Positions 37,051-49,427 of a DNA stretch of 64,000 nucleotides are shown here, piece by piece (the first letter of the stretch is position 1; every line of letters starts with the position of its first letter). This DNA comes from Spirochaetales bacterium (lineage in GTDB: Bacteria; Spirochaetota; Leptospiria; Leptospirales; Leptonemataceae): the NCBI GenBank assembly GCA_015075425.1, contig JABTUL010000001.1, forward strand, positions 2,108,001 through 2,172,000, read 5' to 3'. A program made the translations under genes and the position numbers. The notes below the pieces were generated by a model, which did no database searches, was not told the DNA's origin, and was given only the letters and a program-made list of their open reading frames with translations.

Positions 37051-37485
37051 ATGAATCCAACCATCGACATCAACTGGCTGGCAGTTCTTGCCGCTACTTT
37101 TGCAAGCTTCGTTTTCGGCTTTTTGTGGTGGGGACCCATTTTTGGTCGGGCCTGGGCCCGCGCATTGGGTCTCCCCATGGACGGAGATTTCAGCGGGATG
37201 ATTAAACCCATGCTTCTCAATCTGGCCGGAAATTTTCTGACTTCCTACGTTCTGGTCTTCAGCACCAATGTATGGCGCGCTTCCGCCTGGGGTCTGTCAC
37301 CGGATCTGGCCTCAGGGCATATCGGATTTTTCAGCGGCCTCTTTACCTGGATCGGATTTTATATTCCCCTGCTGCTCAATCAGGTAGCCTGGGAAAGAAG
37401 GCCCTGGAGTGTTTTCGGTATCAATGCGGGCGGGCATTTCCTTTCTCTGCAGATCATCGCACAGATTGTAGCACACTGGCGTTAG
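37051..37485 (+). CDS. DUF1761 family membrane protein
   Basis: 144 residues from the ATG at 37051 (a GTG four codons upstream is possible). Four membrane segments are seen: near 8-28 (AVLAATFASFVFGFLWWG), 58-78, 93-113 and 122-142. The opening WWGPIFGRAWARALG is characteristic of DUF1761. Function unknown. It ends inside the xanthine dehydrogenase subunit gene on the other strand (32-base overlap). Confidence 0.8.
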   Translation: MNPTIDINWLAVLAATFASFVFGFLWWGPIFGRAWARALGLPMDGDFSGMIKPMLLNLAGNFLTSYVLVFSTNVWRASAWGLSPDLASGHIGFFSGLFTWIGFYIPLLLNQVAWERRPWSVFGINAGGHFLSLQIIAQIVAHWR

Positions 37486-38899
37486 AACTTTTTTCCAGGT
37501 AGAAGCGTAGAAAAGTATTACGCGCAAGCATCAGCCTGTACTCCCTTGAACCGCGAACATCGGAGAGAGGCTGTATGCTTCGCGCAGCCAGATCTCCGGC
37601 CAGGAGGAATGTTTCCCTCTGGAAGGGTTTGCCAGCTAAAAAGCGCTCCACATTTTCCTGACGGGCCACCACCGGTGCAACCCCCCCAAGGCTCACTCTG
37701 GCCTCCGTGATGGTTTGCCCATCGAGGCGGACATAGATTGCTGCGGTGAAAGAGGAGATGTCCAGATCGCGGCGCCTGGAAACTTTGTACAGACCCAGGA
37801 GCCCGTCCGCCAGAAGGGGGATGCGAATTCGCAAAAGAATTTCTCCTTTTTTAAGATCCAGATCTTTGTAACCCCGGTAGAGTTCGCGGATCGGCAGTTC
37901 GCGTCTGCCCTGAGGGGAAGCAAGCAGGAGGACGGCATCGCTTACCATAAGATAGGGCAGAGAATCGGCAATGGGGGAGCCATTGATGATGTTACCGGCC
38001 ATACCACCGGCATTCTTGATTTGCGGTGAAGCGAAAACGGAAAGGATTCCGGCAAATTCCCCGCGCCCGCCAAGGACCTCTTCCATATCCGTCCAGGTGG
38101 AGAGCCCGCCTGCATCGATAACACCATCCTGAACAGAAACTCCCTGCAATTCAGAGAGGCAGCCCAAGCTTAAATGCCAGTTGATTTCGCGACGACCCTT
38201 ATTTTGTTGCACACCAAGATCCGTTGCGCCATTCACAATCACGGCCCCCTGGACCAGACAATTCATGGCCGTCTCCAGGTCCGCAGGCCGATCGAGACGT
38301 TTTTCCTGGTGGGTTATAGAGAGTGCGTCACGCGACAGTAGCTCCAGCGCGGGTGCCATTTCTTCTTCCGGAAAAAGCTGGCAGAGCGCCGGGACCTGCC
38401 CCGGATCAATGGATTGACCGGCTTCAATGATGGGTGCGTAGCCCGTGCAGCGACACAGGTTGCCGGTGAGACCGCGGCGCAGTTCAGCACTGCTCAGTCG
38501 CTCCGCAGCCATTGCATCTTTCTTTTGCTCACACAGGCCGGCCATGGCCATCACAAAACCGGGAGTGCAAAACCCGCACTGCGCTCCATGACAACGAACC
38601 ATGGCTTCTTGAACCGGATGCAGCCCCCCCGCTGCCAGACCCTCAACCGTAACAACGTGGGTCGCATCGGCCTGGTAGAGAGTAAAGATACAACTATTGA
38701 TGGCCCGGTATTTGAGCCGCCCATTGCCAGGACGACCGATGAGAATTGTACAGGCGCCGCAGTCTCCTTCCTCGCAAACCAGCTTGGTGCCGGTCAGACC
38801 GGCTTCATAGCGCAAATAGGAAGAAAGGGGCTCAAAAACAAAAGCTCCGCTGACCTGCTTTCTTTCACCATTAAGATAGAAGATAACCTCACCGCGCAC
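37454..38899 (-). CDS. xdhA: Xanthine dehydrogenase small subunit (2Fe-2S and FAD), no partner nearby
   Basis: 481 residues. The first 2Fe-2S cluster is held by Cys42, 47, 50 and 70 (CEEGDCGAC), the second by Cys108, 111, 149 and 151 (CGFC, CRCTGY). An FAD domain of the CO-dehydrogenase flavoprotein type starts near 205, with ATDLGVQQNKG and GGMAGNIINGSPIADS. This matches XdhA. The molybdopterin subunit XdhB, which normally follows, is not in the window. GTG start. Confidence 0.9.
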   Translation of the reverse strand: MRGEVIFYLNGERKQVSGAFVFEPLSSYLRYEAGLTGTKLVCEEGDCGACTILIGRPGNGRLKYRAINSCIFTLYQADATHVVTVEGLAAGGLHPVQEAMVRCHGAQCGFCTPGFVMAMAGLCEQKKDAMAAERLSSAELRRGLTGNLCRCTGYAPIIEAGQSIDPGQVPALCQLFPEEEMAPALELLSRDALSITHQEKRLDRPADLETAMNCLVQGAVIVNGATDLGVQQNKGRREINWHLSLGCLSELQGVSVQDGVIDAGGLSTWTDMEEVLGGRGEFAGILSVFASPQIKNAGGMAGNIINGSPIADSLPYLMVSDAVLLLASPQGRRELPIRELYRGYKDLDLKKGEILLRIRIPLLADGLLGLYKVSRRRDLDISSFTAAIYVRLDGQTITEARVSLGGVAPVVARQENVERFLAGKPFQRETFLLAGDLAARSIQPLSDVRGSREYRLMLARNTFLRFYLEKSSNASVLQSVR

Positions 38900-38992
38900 G
38901 CTCGGAATGTCGAAGGGCTCTTGCAGAGGACAAGCAAAAAAAGTAGACGAGAACGCCCGCGCTGTGTATCTTACTCCAATTCAGGAGAAACT

Positions 38993-39220
38993 ATGTCAGA
39001 AACCACAGTACAGGAAAAAAGTCGCTTTGAAAGCACAATGACGGTGGCTGAGGCCATGCAGCTCCATGCCGATGCCGGTATGGTTTTCTCAAGCTATCAT
39101 CTGGGCGGATGTTCCCATTGCTCCATCAGTGAACTGGAAACCATTGAGCAGGTTTGCCAGGGCTACGGGGTACCGGTCGAACAACTGCTCGATTCCTTGA
39201 ACAACCTGCTGGAAGAGTGA
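38993..39220 (+). CDS. DUF1858 small redox-type protein
   Basis: 75 residues with a good Shine-Dalgarno (AGGAG) six bases before the ATG. The core AEAMQLHADAGMVF and LGGCSHCSISELETIEQVC fit DUF1858, a domain with a conserved GGC-x2-C motif often joined to hybrid-cluster or nitrite-reductase-like proteins. As a lone protein it may bind a thiol or metal partner. The frame is open from 38414, but that upstream part is antisense to xdhA. Confidence 0.82.
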   Translation: MSETTVQEKSRFESTMTVAEAMQLHADAGMVFSSYHLGGCSHCSISELETIEQVCQGYGVPVEQLLDSLNNLLEE

Positions 39221-39225
39221 AGGGC

Positions 39226-40806
39226 TCAGGGCCTTCCTTCGAGCCAGCGATCCAGTAGTCTCAGGCCCCAGCCTGTGGAGCCCTTACTCTGCGTCCCGCC
39301 CGCCGCCGGCCTCCAGGAAGTGCCGGCAATGTCCATGTGAGCCCAGGGGACATCGCGGGGTACGTGGCGGGACAGAAATTGCGCAGCAGACAGGGTGCCG
39401 GCCGGCCGGCCGGCGATGTTACGCATGTCGGCTACATCCGATTTCAAATCTTTTCCATACTCTTTCCAGTGGGGCATTCGCCACAACCGGTCTTGAGAGC
39501 GCACGGCAGCCCGTAACAATTCTGCGGCCAGAGCGTCGCTTGGCGTTACCAGCGCCGCTGCCTCATGGCCCAGAGCAATCACGCAGGCACCGGTCAGCGT
39601 GGCAAAATCCAGCATCGCCCGGGGCTGGTAGGTTTTCGCCGTATAGGCGAGCACATCGCCAAGGACCAGCCGACCCTCAGCATCGGTGTTCTGGATTTCT
39701 ATGGAGAGGCCATTGTAGGCATGGTAAACATCTCCTGGTTTGATAGCTCGACCATCGGGCATATTTTCGGCGATGCCCAGAGCTGCCACCACCGGCTGCT
39801 TTAAAGAGCGGGCAGCGGCCAGCGCCACTCCATGGAGCACAAGAGCCGCACCGGTCATATCGTATTTCATTTCATGCATATCTGCCGGGGGCTTTAAGGA
39901 AATACCACCTGTATCAAAGGTAATGCCCTTGCCCACGAGAGCCACGGGCTTTTGTTTGCTACCGGCCGGCCGGTACTCGAGCACAATCATCCGCGGCGGA
40001 ACGGCTGAACCCTGACCCACAGCTACGATCCCCCCGCAGCCCATTTTGCGCAGCTCATTTTCTTGAAAAACATTTATTTTTAATTTGAATTCTTTTGCCA
40101 CACTGCGGGCATAGTCTTCAAATCTTTCCGGAGTCAGAGAGTTGCCCGGGAGTTGCGCCAGGTAGCGCACACCGTTGACCATCCGGCCCAGAATCTCTCC
40201 ATGCCGCAGCGCCGCTTTCAGACGTTTGCCGTCCATTGAGAAAAGAACACCCACGTCCGGGCAATGCGGCAGCTCTCCGGTGGATGCCTTCTTTTTCTTA
40301 AAGATCTCCCATTTTTCTGCCCCGATCAAAAAGCAGGCAACCATCTGCGCTATCAGAAAATCGGGATTTTTTTCCGACTCGTAGTCGATGCTTTCATCCT
40401 CTTCTTCCGTCACGTTTGCGGAAGGCGGGCCCTCAAAAGTTTCCGGAAGAACGATAGTAAGTGCCAGCCCGCGCACATCTTTTTGCCAGGCCCCCAGGCG
40501 ACGCATCGCTGAACCGAGTTTTTCTGGATGAAACGTAGCCGACTGGCCCAGCCCGAGCAATATAACGTTGTTCTCTGCCCGAAGCTCGGCCACTGCCGCA
40601 CGAAAGAGCCCTCTTTCCCGTAGCTCCTGGCAGTGGCGCCGGGAAAGGCCGCTTCGATCAGACCAGTCCCGGGTAACATCAGAGAAAAGAAGAACCACGT
40701 TTGTGGCCACATGCCCCTCTACTTCCAGGCGGCCGGCGCTGAATCGATAGCCATTTTCCGGTAGACTCAGAGGTTGATTTTCCGATTGATTTTTCCTTCT
40801 GGCCAT
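39226..40806 (-). CDS. pepA: Leucyl aminopeptidase (M17)
   Basis: 526 residues. The C-terminal catalytic domain has GKGITFDTGGISLKP (metal-binding Asp and Lys) and the family signature NTDAEGRLVLGD, both complete. The N-terminal domain is less conserved. It forms hexamers with two metal ions in the family and removes N-terminal amino acids in the cytoplasm. It starts directly after the peroxiredoxin stop and ends 5 bases from the convergent DUF1858 gene. Confidence 0.95.
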   Translation of the reverse strand: MARRKNQSENQPLSLPENGYRFSAGRLEVEGHVATNVVLLFSDVTRDWSDRSGLSRRHCQELRERGLFRAAVAELRAENNVILLGLGQSATFHPEKLGSAMRRLGAWQKDVRGLALTIVLPETFEGPPSANVTEEEDESIDYESEKNPDFLIAQMVACFLIGAEKWEIFKKKKASTGELPHCPDVGVLFSMDGKRLKAALRHGEILGRMVNGVRYLAQLPGNSLTPERFEDYARSVAKEFKLKINVFQENELRKMGCGGIVAVGQGSAVPPRMIVLEYRPAGSKQKPVALVGKGITFDTGGISLKPPADMHEMKYDMTGAALVLHGVALAAARSLKQPVVAALGIAENMPDGRAIKPGDVYHAYNGLSIEIQNTDAEGRLVLGDVLAYTAKTYQPRAMLDFATLTGACVIALGHEAAALVTPSDALAAELLRAAVRSQDRLWRMPHWKEYGKDLKSDVADMRNIAGRPAGTLSAAQFLSRHVPRDVPWAHMDIAGTSWRPAAGGTQSKGSTGWGLRLLDRWLEGRP

Positions 40807-41259
40807 TTACTTCAGCTCCTTTATGTCGGCGAGGATCTCCGCTGCATGCTCTTTGACGTTGACTTTGTTATACAATTTAATTACTTTAAGATTGGCATCC
40901 AGCAGGTAGGTCGCGCGTGCCACGCCCATATAAACACGGCCATACAATTTTTTCTCCACCCACAGACCCAGCTCCGTAATCAGGGTCCGCTCCGTGTCGG
41001 CAATCAGGGGAAAATTGAGCTCCTGCTTCTTCCGGAATCTGGCATGTGATGCTGCAGAATCGGGCGAAACGCCCACAACAGCAAAGCCTGATTTTTTCAA
41101 AGCCGGCAGAGAATCCCTGAAGTTGCAGGCCTCCTGAGTACAACCCGGTGTTGCATCTTTAGGATAGAAATACAGGACGAGACCTTTTTTGCCACTGAGG
41201 TCTTTGAGAGTTGTTTGGCTGCCGTCAAACAGGACACAGCGATAATTCTTGAGCTTCAT
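40807..41259 (-). CDS. bcp: Peroxiredoxin, Bcp/PrxQ type
   Basis: 150 residues from the ATG at 41259, which has GAGGTG five bases before. The peroxidatic Cys40 and resolving Cys45 lie four residues apart in PGCTQEAC, as in atypical 2-Cys PrxQ enzymes. FYPKDATPG precedes them as usual. It reduces peroxides with electrons from thioredoxin; trxB lies divergently 74 bases away, which fits a shared stress or redox role. Confidence 0.92.
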   Translation of the reverse strand: MKLKNYRCVLFDGSQTTLKDLSGKKGLVLYFYPKDATPGCTQEACNFRDSLPALKKSGFAVVGVSPDSAASHARFRKKQELNFPLIADTERTLITELGLWVEKKLYGRVYMGVARATYLLDANLKVIKLYNKVNVKEHAAEILADIKELK

Positions 41260-41333
41260 CCACACACCTCAAGGACCATGTTTCTCCGGAGCTTTAATGT
41301 TGCAAGCGCAGGCGGCTTTTTGTAGCTGGTTGT

Positions 41334-42287
41334 ATGTCAGTACATCAGCTCATCATCATCGGAAGCGGACCGGCAGGACATACGGCCGCCATTTATGCCG
41401 GGCGAGCTAACTTGAATCCTCTCCTTTATGAAGGATTCATGGCCGGCGGCGTTGCGGCCGGCGGCCAGTTGACGACCACCACAGATGTGGAAAACTTCCC
41501 GGGATTCCCTGAAGGCATATCCGGACCGGAACTGATGATTCTTCTACGACGGCAGTCGGAACGCTTTGGAACCCGAATCCTTACAGAAACCATCAGCCGG
41601 GTGGACCTCAGACGTCGGCCTTTCACGCTCTACCCGGAAGACAGTGATGAGGGAATCAAGGCCCATGCCGTGATCATTGCCACCGGAGCCACAGCCAAAA
41701 GGCTCGCCCTACCGGGCGAGGAGGAACTCTGGCAGAAAGGTATCAGCGCCTGTGCTGTCTGCGATGGCGCACTACCCATGTTCAAAGAGGCACCCCTTGT
41801 TGTGATCGGTGGGGGAGACTCGGCGGCAGAAGAAGCTTTGTTCCTGACCCGCTATGGCTCGCGGGTGTATGTCGTGCATCGTCGTCAGGAATTGCGGGCT
41901 TCTCGTATCATGGCGGACCGTTTGCTAAAAAATCCTAAAATTGAAATGGTCTGGGACAGCGTCCCCACGCGTGCTCTTGGCAACGGTACGCTTTCCGGGG
42001 TTGAGGTGGAAAATGTAAAAACAAAGGAACGCAAAACGCTCGCAGCTCGCGGCCTCTTCTATGCGATCGGTCACAAACCCAACACAGAAATCTTTCAGGG
42101 ACAACTGGAACTGGCAGAAGACGGTTACATCGTCACCACGGCGGGTACTGCCAGAACCTCAGTAGAAGGGGTCTTCGCCGCCGGTGACGTGCAGGATCGC
42201 CATTACCGCCAGGCAATTACGGCCGCCGGTTCCGGTTGCATGGCCGCTCTGGAAGCGGAACGCTGGCTGGCTGCTCAAGACCTCTGA
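41334..42287 (+). CDS. trxB: Thioredoxin-disulfide reductase
   Basis: 317 residues. FAD-binding [16 protein letters not shown] at 10-25, the redox-active pair Cys140 and Cys143 in ACAVCDG, the NADPH-binding [13 protein letters not shown], and the FAD closing motif [10 protein letters not shown]. All needed parts are present, so it should pass electrons from NADPH to thioredoxin. Its stop overlaps the start of the diadenylate cyclase gene by one base. Confidence 0.96.
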   Translation: MSVHQLIIIGSGPAGHTAAIYAGRANLNPLLYEGFMAGGVAAGGQLTTTTDVENFPGFPEGISGPELMILLRRQSERFGTRILTETISRVDLRRRPFTLYPEDSDEGIKAHAVIIATGATAKRLALPGEEELWQKGISACAVCDGALPMFKEAPLVVIGGGDSAAEEALFLTRYGSRVYVVHRRQELRASRIMADRLLKNPKIEMVWDSVPTRALGNGTLSGVEVENVKTKERKTLAARGLFYAIGHKPNTEIFQGQLELAEDGYIVTTAGTARTSVEGVFAAGDVQDRHYRQAITAAGSGCMAALEAERWLAAQDL

Positions 42288-43740
42288 TGCAGAGCCTGCG
42301 CGAGGCTTTCGGGGATACCCGTGAACAACTTGAGCTGATCCTGACCTTCCTTGATGAGCGCGCGTTTGCCGATATCCTGCTGCTTGCCGCCGGGCTTTAC
42401 CTGATCTACCGCACGTTTCGTTTTTCCGGCAGCCGCCGCATTCTCTCCGGGGTTCTCTTTCTCGCCGTTATCTTTATCCTTTCGCGTTTCTTTGGACTGC
42501 GGGCGGTGCCTTTTCTCTTTATCACCTTTCGCGATCTTTTTATTTTGCTTTTGATCGTTCTGTTCCAGCCGGAAATCCGCCGAATGCTCGAGCGGGCCAT
42601 GGCCTTTCGCGGCTTTCGCCTGGAAAAAGAAGGCGCCTTCTTCTCCGACCAGCTCAGCCGCACCATTTTTGACCTGGCCCGGGCCCGGACCGGTGCCATT
42701 CTCATTCTTCCGGGCCGGGAAAGCGTGGAAGCTTTCTTGAACGGAGGTATTGAAGCCGGAGCGATGTACAGCGATGCACTGCTGCGGAGCATTTTTGATG
42801 AACATTCACCGGGCCACGATGGCGCTGTGCTGATAGAGAACGAGCGCATCAAACGCTTCGCTTTGCGACTGCCGCTGGCCCGGGAAAATACCATCCTGAA
42901 AAACCTGGGCACCCGCCACCATGCAGGTATGGGTCTATCAGAAAGAACCGATGCACTGGTGATCGTAGTTTCGGAAGAAAGAGGGACGGTAACAACCTTC
43001 CAGAGCGGACTCATGGAAAGTGTTAGAGAACAAAGTGAGCTGGTGACAAAAATCCAGAATTTCGCTTACCGTTCGCAGCAACCTGCGGGTGAACGGCTGC
43101 GCGAGTTATTGCAAACAGCGCCGGCCATGGCCGCATCCCTTCTTTTAGCCATTCTCCTGTGGGGGGGCATCATACTGAGCGAGGGTCGCATCAGGCAAAC
43201 GGAAGTGAAAGTTCCTATTGAAAGCGTGGGCCGCCCGCCGGGCCTCATGATTGCAGATATGAGTCACCATACTGTGATCCTTCGCCTGTCCGGAACCAAA
43301 CAGAAACTGAACCAGGCCACGCCGGAAAACATACGCCTGCGACTCAATCTACGCGACGCAGCGCCGGGCCGATTAACCTATAGCATTCGCAGCCGCAATT
43401 TAGAATTGCCACCGGGAGTTGAAATGATTGCAGCAGATCCGCCGGAGCTTCGGTTCTCTGTGGTTGCCATCAATGAAAGCGAAGCGCGCATCAGACCCAA
43501 TCTGGCAGGGAAGTTACCGGCGGGCCTCTCCTTAGAAAGTGTGCAGGTCGACCCGGCGCAGGTCGCTGTCTATCTTGTGTCCGACAATGCCGACCGTAAA
43601 AATCTGAGCATACCTACCGAACGCATTGATTTAAAGAACATCACAGAATCAACGGAAGTAGCGGTCCGCCTCCTTCCACCGGCCGTAATGCGGCCGGTGG
43701 AAAAACGCTGGCCGCAAATCAAAGTCCGCCTTACCGTAAG

Positions 43741-45711
<1,971 letters not shown>

Positions 45712-45788
45712 CTGTCTGCACCTCAAGACCAGAAGAAAAGTTCGTTTGACATTGCAAAGGGGAAATAGCCCTGTAACGCTAAAGCTTC

Positions 45789-46991
45789 ATGTTCTCCCAC
45801 TTCTTTGGACGCAGTCCCCCCTTCACGGTTGACAGCCGACTTTTCCTTGCAGCCGCCCTGGGGGGAGGGATACTTCTCTGTGCCGTTGCACTGGTTCTGC
45901 GTCCCGCCTGGCCTTTTCTTCTGGTTGCCCTCGAATTGCTGGTAATTTATGCTGCCGCCCGCCAGGGAAAGCAAAAACGCTGGCTGGAACTGCTTGCCGC
46001 TTTGAGTGTTCTCCTGCTCTTTTTGCTGCCATCTGCACGGCCCGTGGCAACGATGCTCGCCCTGCTGGTTTTTTTTCTGACGCCTTTTCGTTACCGGCGG
46101 ATAGCAGCGGTTCTTGCTCTTTGTGTGTATGCGTTTTCCCTTTATCCGGAAATTACGCTGGAGCCTGTGGTTTTCTTTGCCGCTTTCCTGGCCCTGGTGC
46201 TTCTGGTATCAGAGGCGACAGCATCCCTTGTCCGGCGTCTGGAAAACTATCGCGCTTTCTTTGAAGAAGACCTGACCCTTGCCCGCTTACTACAAAAGCA
46301 GATACTGGCCTGCTCCGCCGATTTGACGAGCGACTACCATTTTGAACTGCTGCATATGCCGGCCGGGGATCTGAGCGGTGATGTTTACGATATCTCTCGC
46401 CCGGCAGATACGGTGCTACGCATTTTTCTTGCCGATGCCCGGGGACATGGCGTCAGCGCCAGTCTCTCCGCCATGCTCATCAAAAGCGAATGGCTGAGTG
46501 TCAATAGAGCCGACCAGTCTCCCGCAGAAATTCTTTCCCGTCTGAATCAAAGAATCATCGAACGCTACGGTGATACGGTATCGCTTTCCGCAATCATTCT
46601 GGATATCCGTGAGAACGAACTCACCTATGCTTCTGGCGGACATCTGCCGCAGTACATTCTCCAAAAAGACGAATTACGCGAACTTGAGTCCCAGGGTCCG
46701 CCGCCAGGGATGATGGCAGATGCTCACTATGAAGAAAGGACCCTGCCCTTCCCCTCACCGGCACGGCTGATCCTCTTTACCGATGGCCTTATTGAGGGAG
46801 AAAAAAACACCAGCACGGAATCGGGCCTTAGCTGGCTCAAAGAAATTCTGCCCGGTTCAGGAAACCTCTCCGTCGAGGACACGGCACGCAAGTTGATCAA
46901 GGAGCTGGCCCACCGTCACAAACAGGATCCGGATCATATCCACCTCCATGATGATCTGACCTTAATCCTGCTGGAAAAACGACAGCCTTGA
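45789..46991 (+). CDS. Membrane-bound SpoIIE-type protein phosphatase
   Basis: 400 residues. Five or six membrane segments fill residues 18-145, followed by a short coiled coil and a SpoIIE/PP2C domain with LSGDVYDIS, IFLADARGHGVSA, LILFTDGLIEGE and HDDLTLILLE. It is a second phosphatase of the RsbU kind in this window, this time sensing through the membrane. The target would be an anti-anti-sigma protein, not seen here. Coupled to the M20 gene by a 4-base overlap. Confidence 0.9.
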   Translation: MFSHFFGRSPPFTVDSRLFLAAALGGGILLCAVALVLRPAWPFLLVALELLVIYAAARQGKQKRWLELLAALSVLLLFLLPSARPVATMLALLVFFLTPFRYRRIAAVLALCVYAFSLYPEITLEPVVFFAAFLALVLLVSEATASLVRRLENYRAFFEEDLTLARLLQKQILACSADLTSDYHFELLHMPAGDLSGDVYDISRPADTVLRIFLADARGHGVSASLSAMLIKSEWLSVNRADQSPAEILSRLNQRIIERYGDTVSLSAIILDIRENELTYASGGHLPQYILQKDELRELESQGPPPGMMADAHYEERTLPFPSPARLILFTDGLIEGEKNTSTESGLSWLKEILPGSGNLSVEDTARKLIKELAHRHKQDPDHIHLHDDLTLILLEKRQP

Positions 46992-48133
46992 TTCTTCCTG
47001 AAGTCCGCAGCATAGCCCCGACCATTATTGCCACCCGCCGCACCATCCATAGCTATCCCGAACTGGCCTTCCAGGAGCACAAAACGGCTGCGCTGATTGC
47101 AGAGCGTCTGAAATCGTCAGGTTATGAACCCAGAACCGGGATCGGTCAGACGGGTGTCGTCTGCGATCTGGGTCCGGGTCCGTATCTGGCCCTGCGGGCC
47201 GACATGGATGCTTTGCCCCTGCAGGAGCAAAGCGATGTGGAATATCGCTCTCGCGTTCCGGGAATCATGCACGCCTGCGGTCATGATGGGCACGTTGCTA
47301 TTTTACTGGGAGTCGCAGAAATTCTGGCACATAAAAAATTGAAGCGCGGTTTGCGGTTCATTTTCCAGCCAGCAGAGGAAGGTCACGGTGGTGCGACGGC
47401 CATGATACGGGACGGTGTGCTCGATCAGGTAGATCGCATCTATGGATTGCATTTATGGAATTATCAGAACTTTGGGGAAGTGGGCGTGATGAGCGGGCCG
47501 GTGCTTGCTGCCACGTCAGAATTTGAAATCACCATCGAGGGCCAGGGAGGACATGGAGCAACGCCCCAGGGGACTGCCGACGCCGTTTTAGTCGCAGCAC
47601 ACGTGATTACCGCGCTGCAGAGCATTGTAAGCCGCAATCTTGACCCCCTCGACAGCGGAGTCGTAACCGTGGGTGCCGTTTCTGCCGGTAGCAACTACAA
47701 TATCATTGCTGAAAGTGCGCGGTTGATCGGCACCATACGTAGCTACAAGGACTCTACCCATGCCCTCCTCTGTGATCGGCTGACCTCCGTAACCCGCTCC
47801 GTCGCCGCTGGCCTCGGCGCCAGAGCGAGAATCGTCATCAAAGAGGGCTATCCACCCACGGTGAACCATCCGGAACTCGCAGCCACAGTGGAAAAAGCAG
47901 CCCGGTCCGTTGGCGCAGCAGTCGGTCCGCCCTACCTGACCATGGGCGGGGAAGATTTCAGCTTCTACGGCCGGCACGTCCCGTCCTGTTTCTTTTTCAT
48001 TGGCTCCCGCCCGGCCGGGCGGGAAGTACTGAGCATACCCCACCATTGTTCACACTTTGATATAGAAGAGGAAGCATTGCTTGTGGGCGCGTCCGTTTTC
48101 CTGTCAGTGCTGGCAGAGGAAGGATTGCTTTAG
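46988..48133 (+). CDS. M20 family amidohydrolase (N-acyl-amino-acid/hippurate hydrolase type)
   Basis: 381 residues of the M20D group. Metal-binding motifs RADMDALPL, HACGHDGH and QPAEEGHGG are complete, and TMGGEDFSFY supplies the last ligand region. Relatives free amino acids from N-acyl or hippurate-like conjugates; the substrate is not evident. Starts on a TTG overlapping the phosphatase stop. Confidence 0.9.
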   Translation: MILPEVRSIAPTIIATRRTIHSYPELAFQEHKTAALIAERLKSSGYEPRTGIGQTGVVCDLGPGPYLALRADMDALPLQEQSDVEYRSRVPGIMHACGHDGHVAILLGVAEILAHKKLKRGLRFIFQPAEEGHGGATAMIRDGVLDQVDRIYGLHLWNYQNFGEVGVMSGPVLAATSEFEITIEGQGGHGATPQGTADAVLVAAHVITALQSIVSRNLDPLDSGVVTVGAVSAGSNYNIIAESARLIGTIRSYKDSTHALLCDRLTSVTRSVAAGLGARARIVIKEGYPPTVNHPELAATVEKAARSVGAAVGPPYLTMGGEDFSFYGRHVPSCFFFIGSRPAGREVLSIPHHCSHFDIEEEALLVGASVFLSVLAEEGLL

Positions 48134-48215
48134 CGCAAGCTCTTTCTCTTAGATGTTTTCTTGACAAGATTTGCGCAAGTGCCAGGGCGGATACCATACC
48201 AGTTGCGAGGGGCCC

Positions 48216-49427
48216 GTGAAATTCTTACTCAAACTGCTTGAGAAGCAAGATCATCACTTCCAGAAAGGCGGTAAATTTGAAAAACTGCACGCCCTCTGGG
48301 ATGCGCAGAGTACCTTTCTTTTTACTCCCGCAGAAGTCACGGCAAGCGGCCCCCATATCCGCGACAAACTGGATCTGAAACGACTCATGATTACGGTGGT
48401 CGTCGCTCTGCTTCCCTGCGTGCTCTTTGCCTTTTACAACGCCGGCTACCAGTCTGCCCTTGCCGCGGGAACCTTTCCCCTGGTGCCCGCCTTTGTCGAT
48501 CATCTGCAAATTTTTATCAACGGGGCCCTCCTCTGTGCACCCATCATCCTGGTCAGCTATGCTGTTGGTGGCTTCTGGGAAGCTCTGTTCGTATCTGTGC
48601 GCGGTCACAAAATAACAGAAGGCTTTCTGGTCACCGGACTCCTCTTCCCACTCACTCTACCTGTAACCATTCCGCTCTGGCAGGTGGCTATTGGCATCAG
48701 TTTCGGTGTGGTCATCGGAAAGGAAATCTTTGGCGGAACGGGCATGAATATCTTAAATCCCGCATTGACCGCTCGCGTTTTTCTATTCTTTGCATTCCCT
48801 ATAGAAATTTCGGGAGACCGGGTCTGGATTGCCCATGGCAAAGAAGTGGTCGATGGCTTCAGCGGCGCTACAGCTCTGGCTGTTGCCGCAGCCACTCCGC
48901 GTGGCGGGGATGCCGCAGCGTTTCTGACCCAGAATCAGTTCAGTGATTTCAGTCTGTGGAATTTATTTGTGGGCCTCATACCGGGGAGCATGGGAGAAAC
49001 TTCAGCTCTCGCCTGCCTGGTTGGTGCCGTCATCCTGATTCTTACCGGCGTTGGCAGCTGGCAAATTATTGCTTCGGTGATTGCCGGCGGTGCGCTCACG
49101 GCCTGGGGGCTCAATATGGTAGCCGGACCGGGTCTGCCCGGATCCCTTTCTCTGCCGCCTCTGTACCACCTTTTTATGGGTGGCTTTATGTTCGGTGCCG
49201 TCTTCATGGCCACCGATCCCGTGAGTGCGGCCGCCACAAGTCGGGGCAAGTACATCTATGGCTTTCTGGTTGGCGCTCTGGCCATCACCATTCGCATCTG
49301 GAATCCTGCCTATCCTGAAGGTATGATGCTTGCCATATTGTTCATGAATATTTTTGCTCCCCTGATAGACCACTATGTGATCCAGGGCAACATCAAGCGG
49401 AGGCTCAAACGTGCAACAGCGCAGTAA
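48216..49427 (+). CDS. nqrB: Na+-translocating NADH:quinone reductase subunit B
   Basis: 403 residues from a GTG at 48216, with GAGGGG just before. About ten membrane segments. FMN is attached covalently to a threonine in the SGAT motif; here SGAT is at 216-219 (Thr219), matching the family position. NqrB is the main membrane subunit and sodium path. In other bacteria nqrA precedes it, but here the upstream gene is the M20 hydrolase. The frame is open to 48171, but that extension is not conserved in style. Confidence 0.95.
   Translation: MKFLLKLLEKQDHHFQKGGKFEKLHALWDAQSTFLFTPAEVTASGPHIRDKLDLKRLMITVVVALLPCVLFAFYNAGYQSALAAGTFPLVPAFVDHLQIFINGALLCAPIILVSYAVGGFWEALFVSVRGHKITEGFLVTGLLFPLTLPVTIPLWQVAIGISFGVVIGKEIFGGTGMNILNPALTARVFLFFAFPIEISGDRVWIAHGKEVVDGFSGATALAVAAATPRGGDAAAFLTQNQFSDFSLWNLFVGLIPGSMGETSALACLVGAVILILTGVGSWQIIASVIAGGALTAWGLNMVAGPGLPGSLSLPPLYHLFMGGFMFGAVFMATDPVSAAATSRGKYIYGFLVGALAITIRIWNPAYPEGMMLAILFMNIFAPLIDHYVIQGNIKRRLKRATAQ

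Noticed and set aside
45746-45751. TTGACA before the membrane SpoIIE phosphatase
   Set aside because: A perfect -35 box, but no acceptable -10 box at 16-19 bases; a promoter may exist, but I cannot support it.
48157-48180. TTGACA and the TTGCGCAA palindrome before nqrB
   Set aside because: There is no matching -10 box at the right spacing; regulation of the nqr genes is left open.
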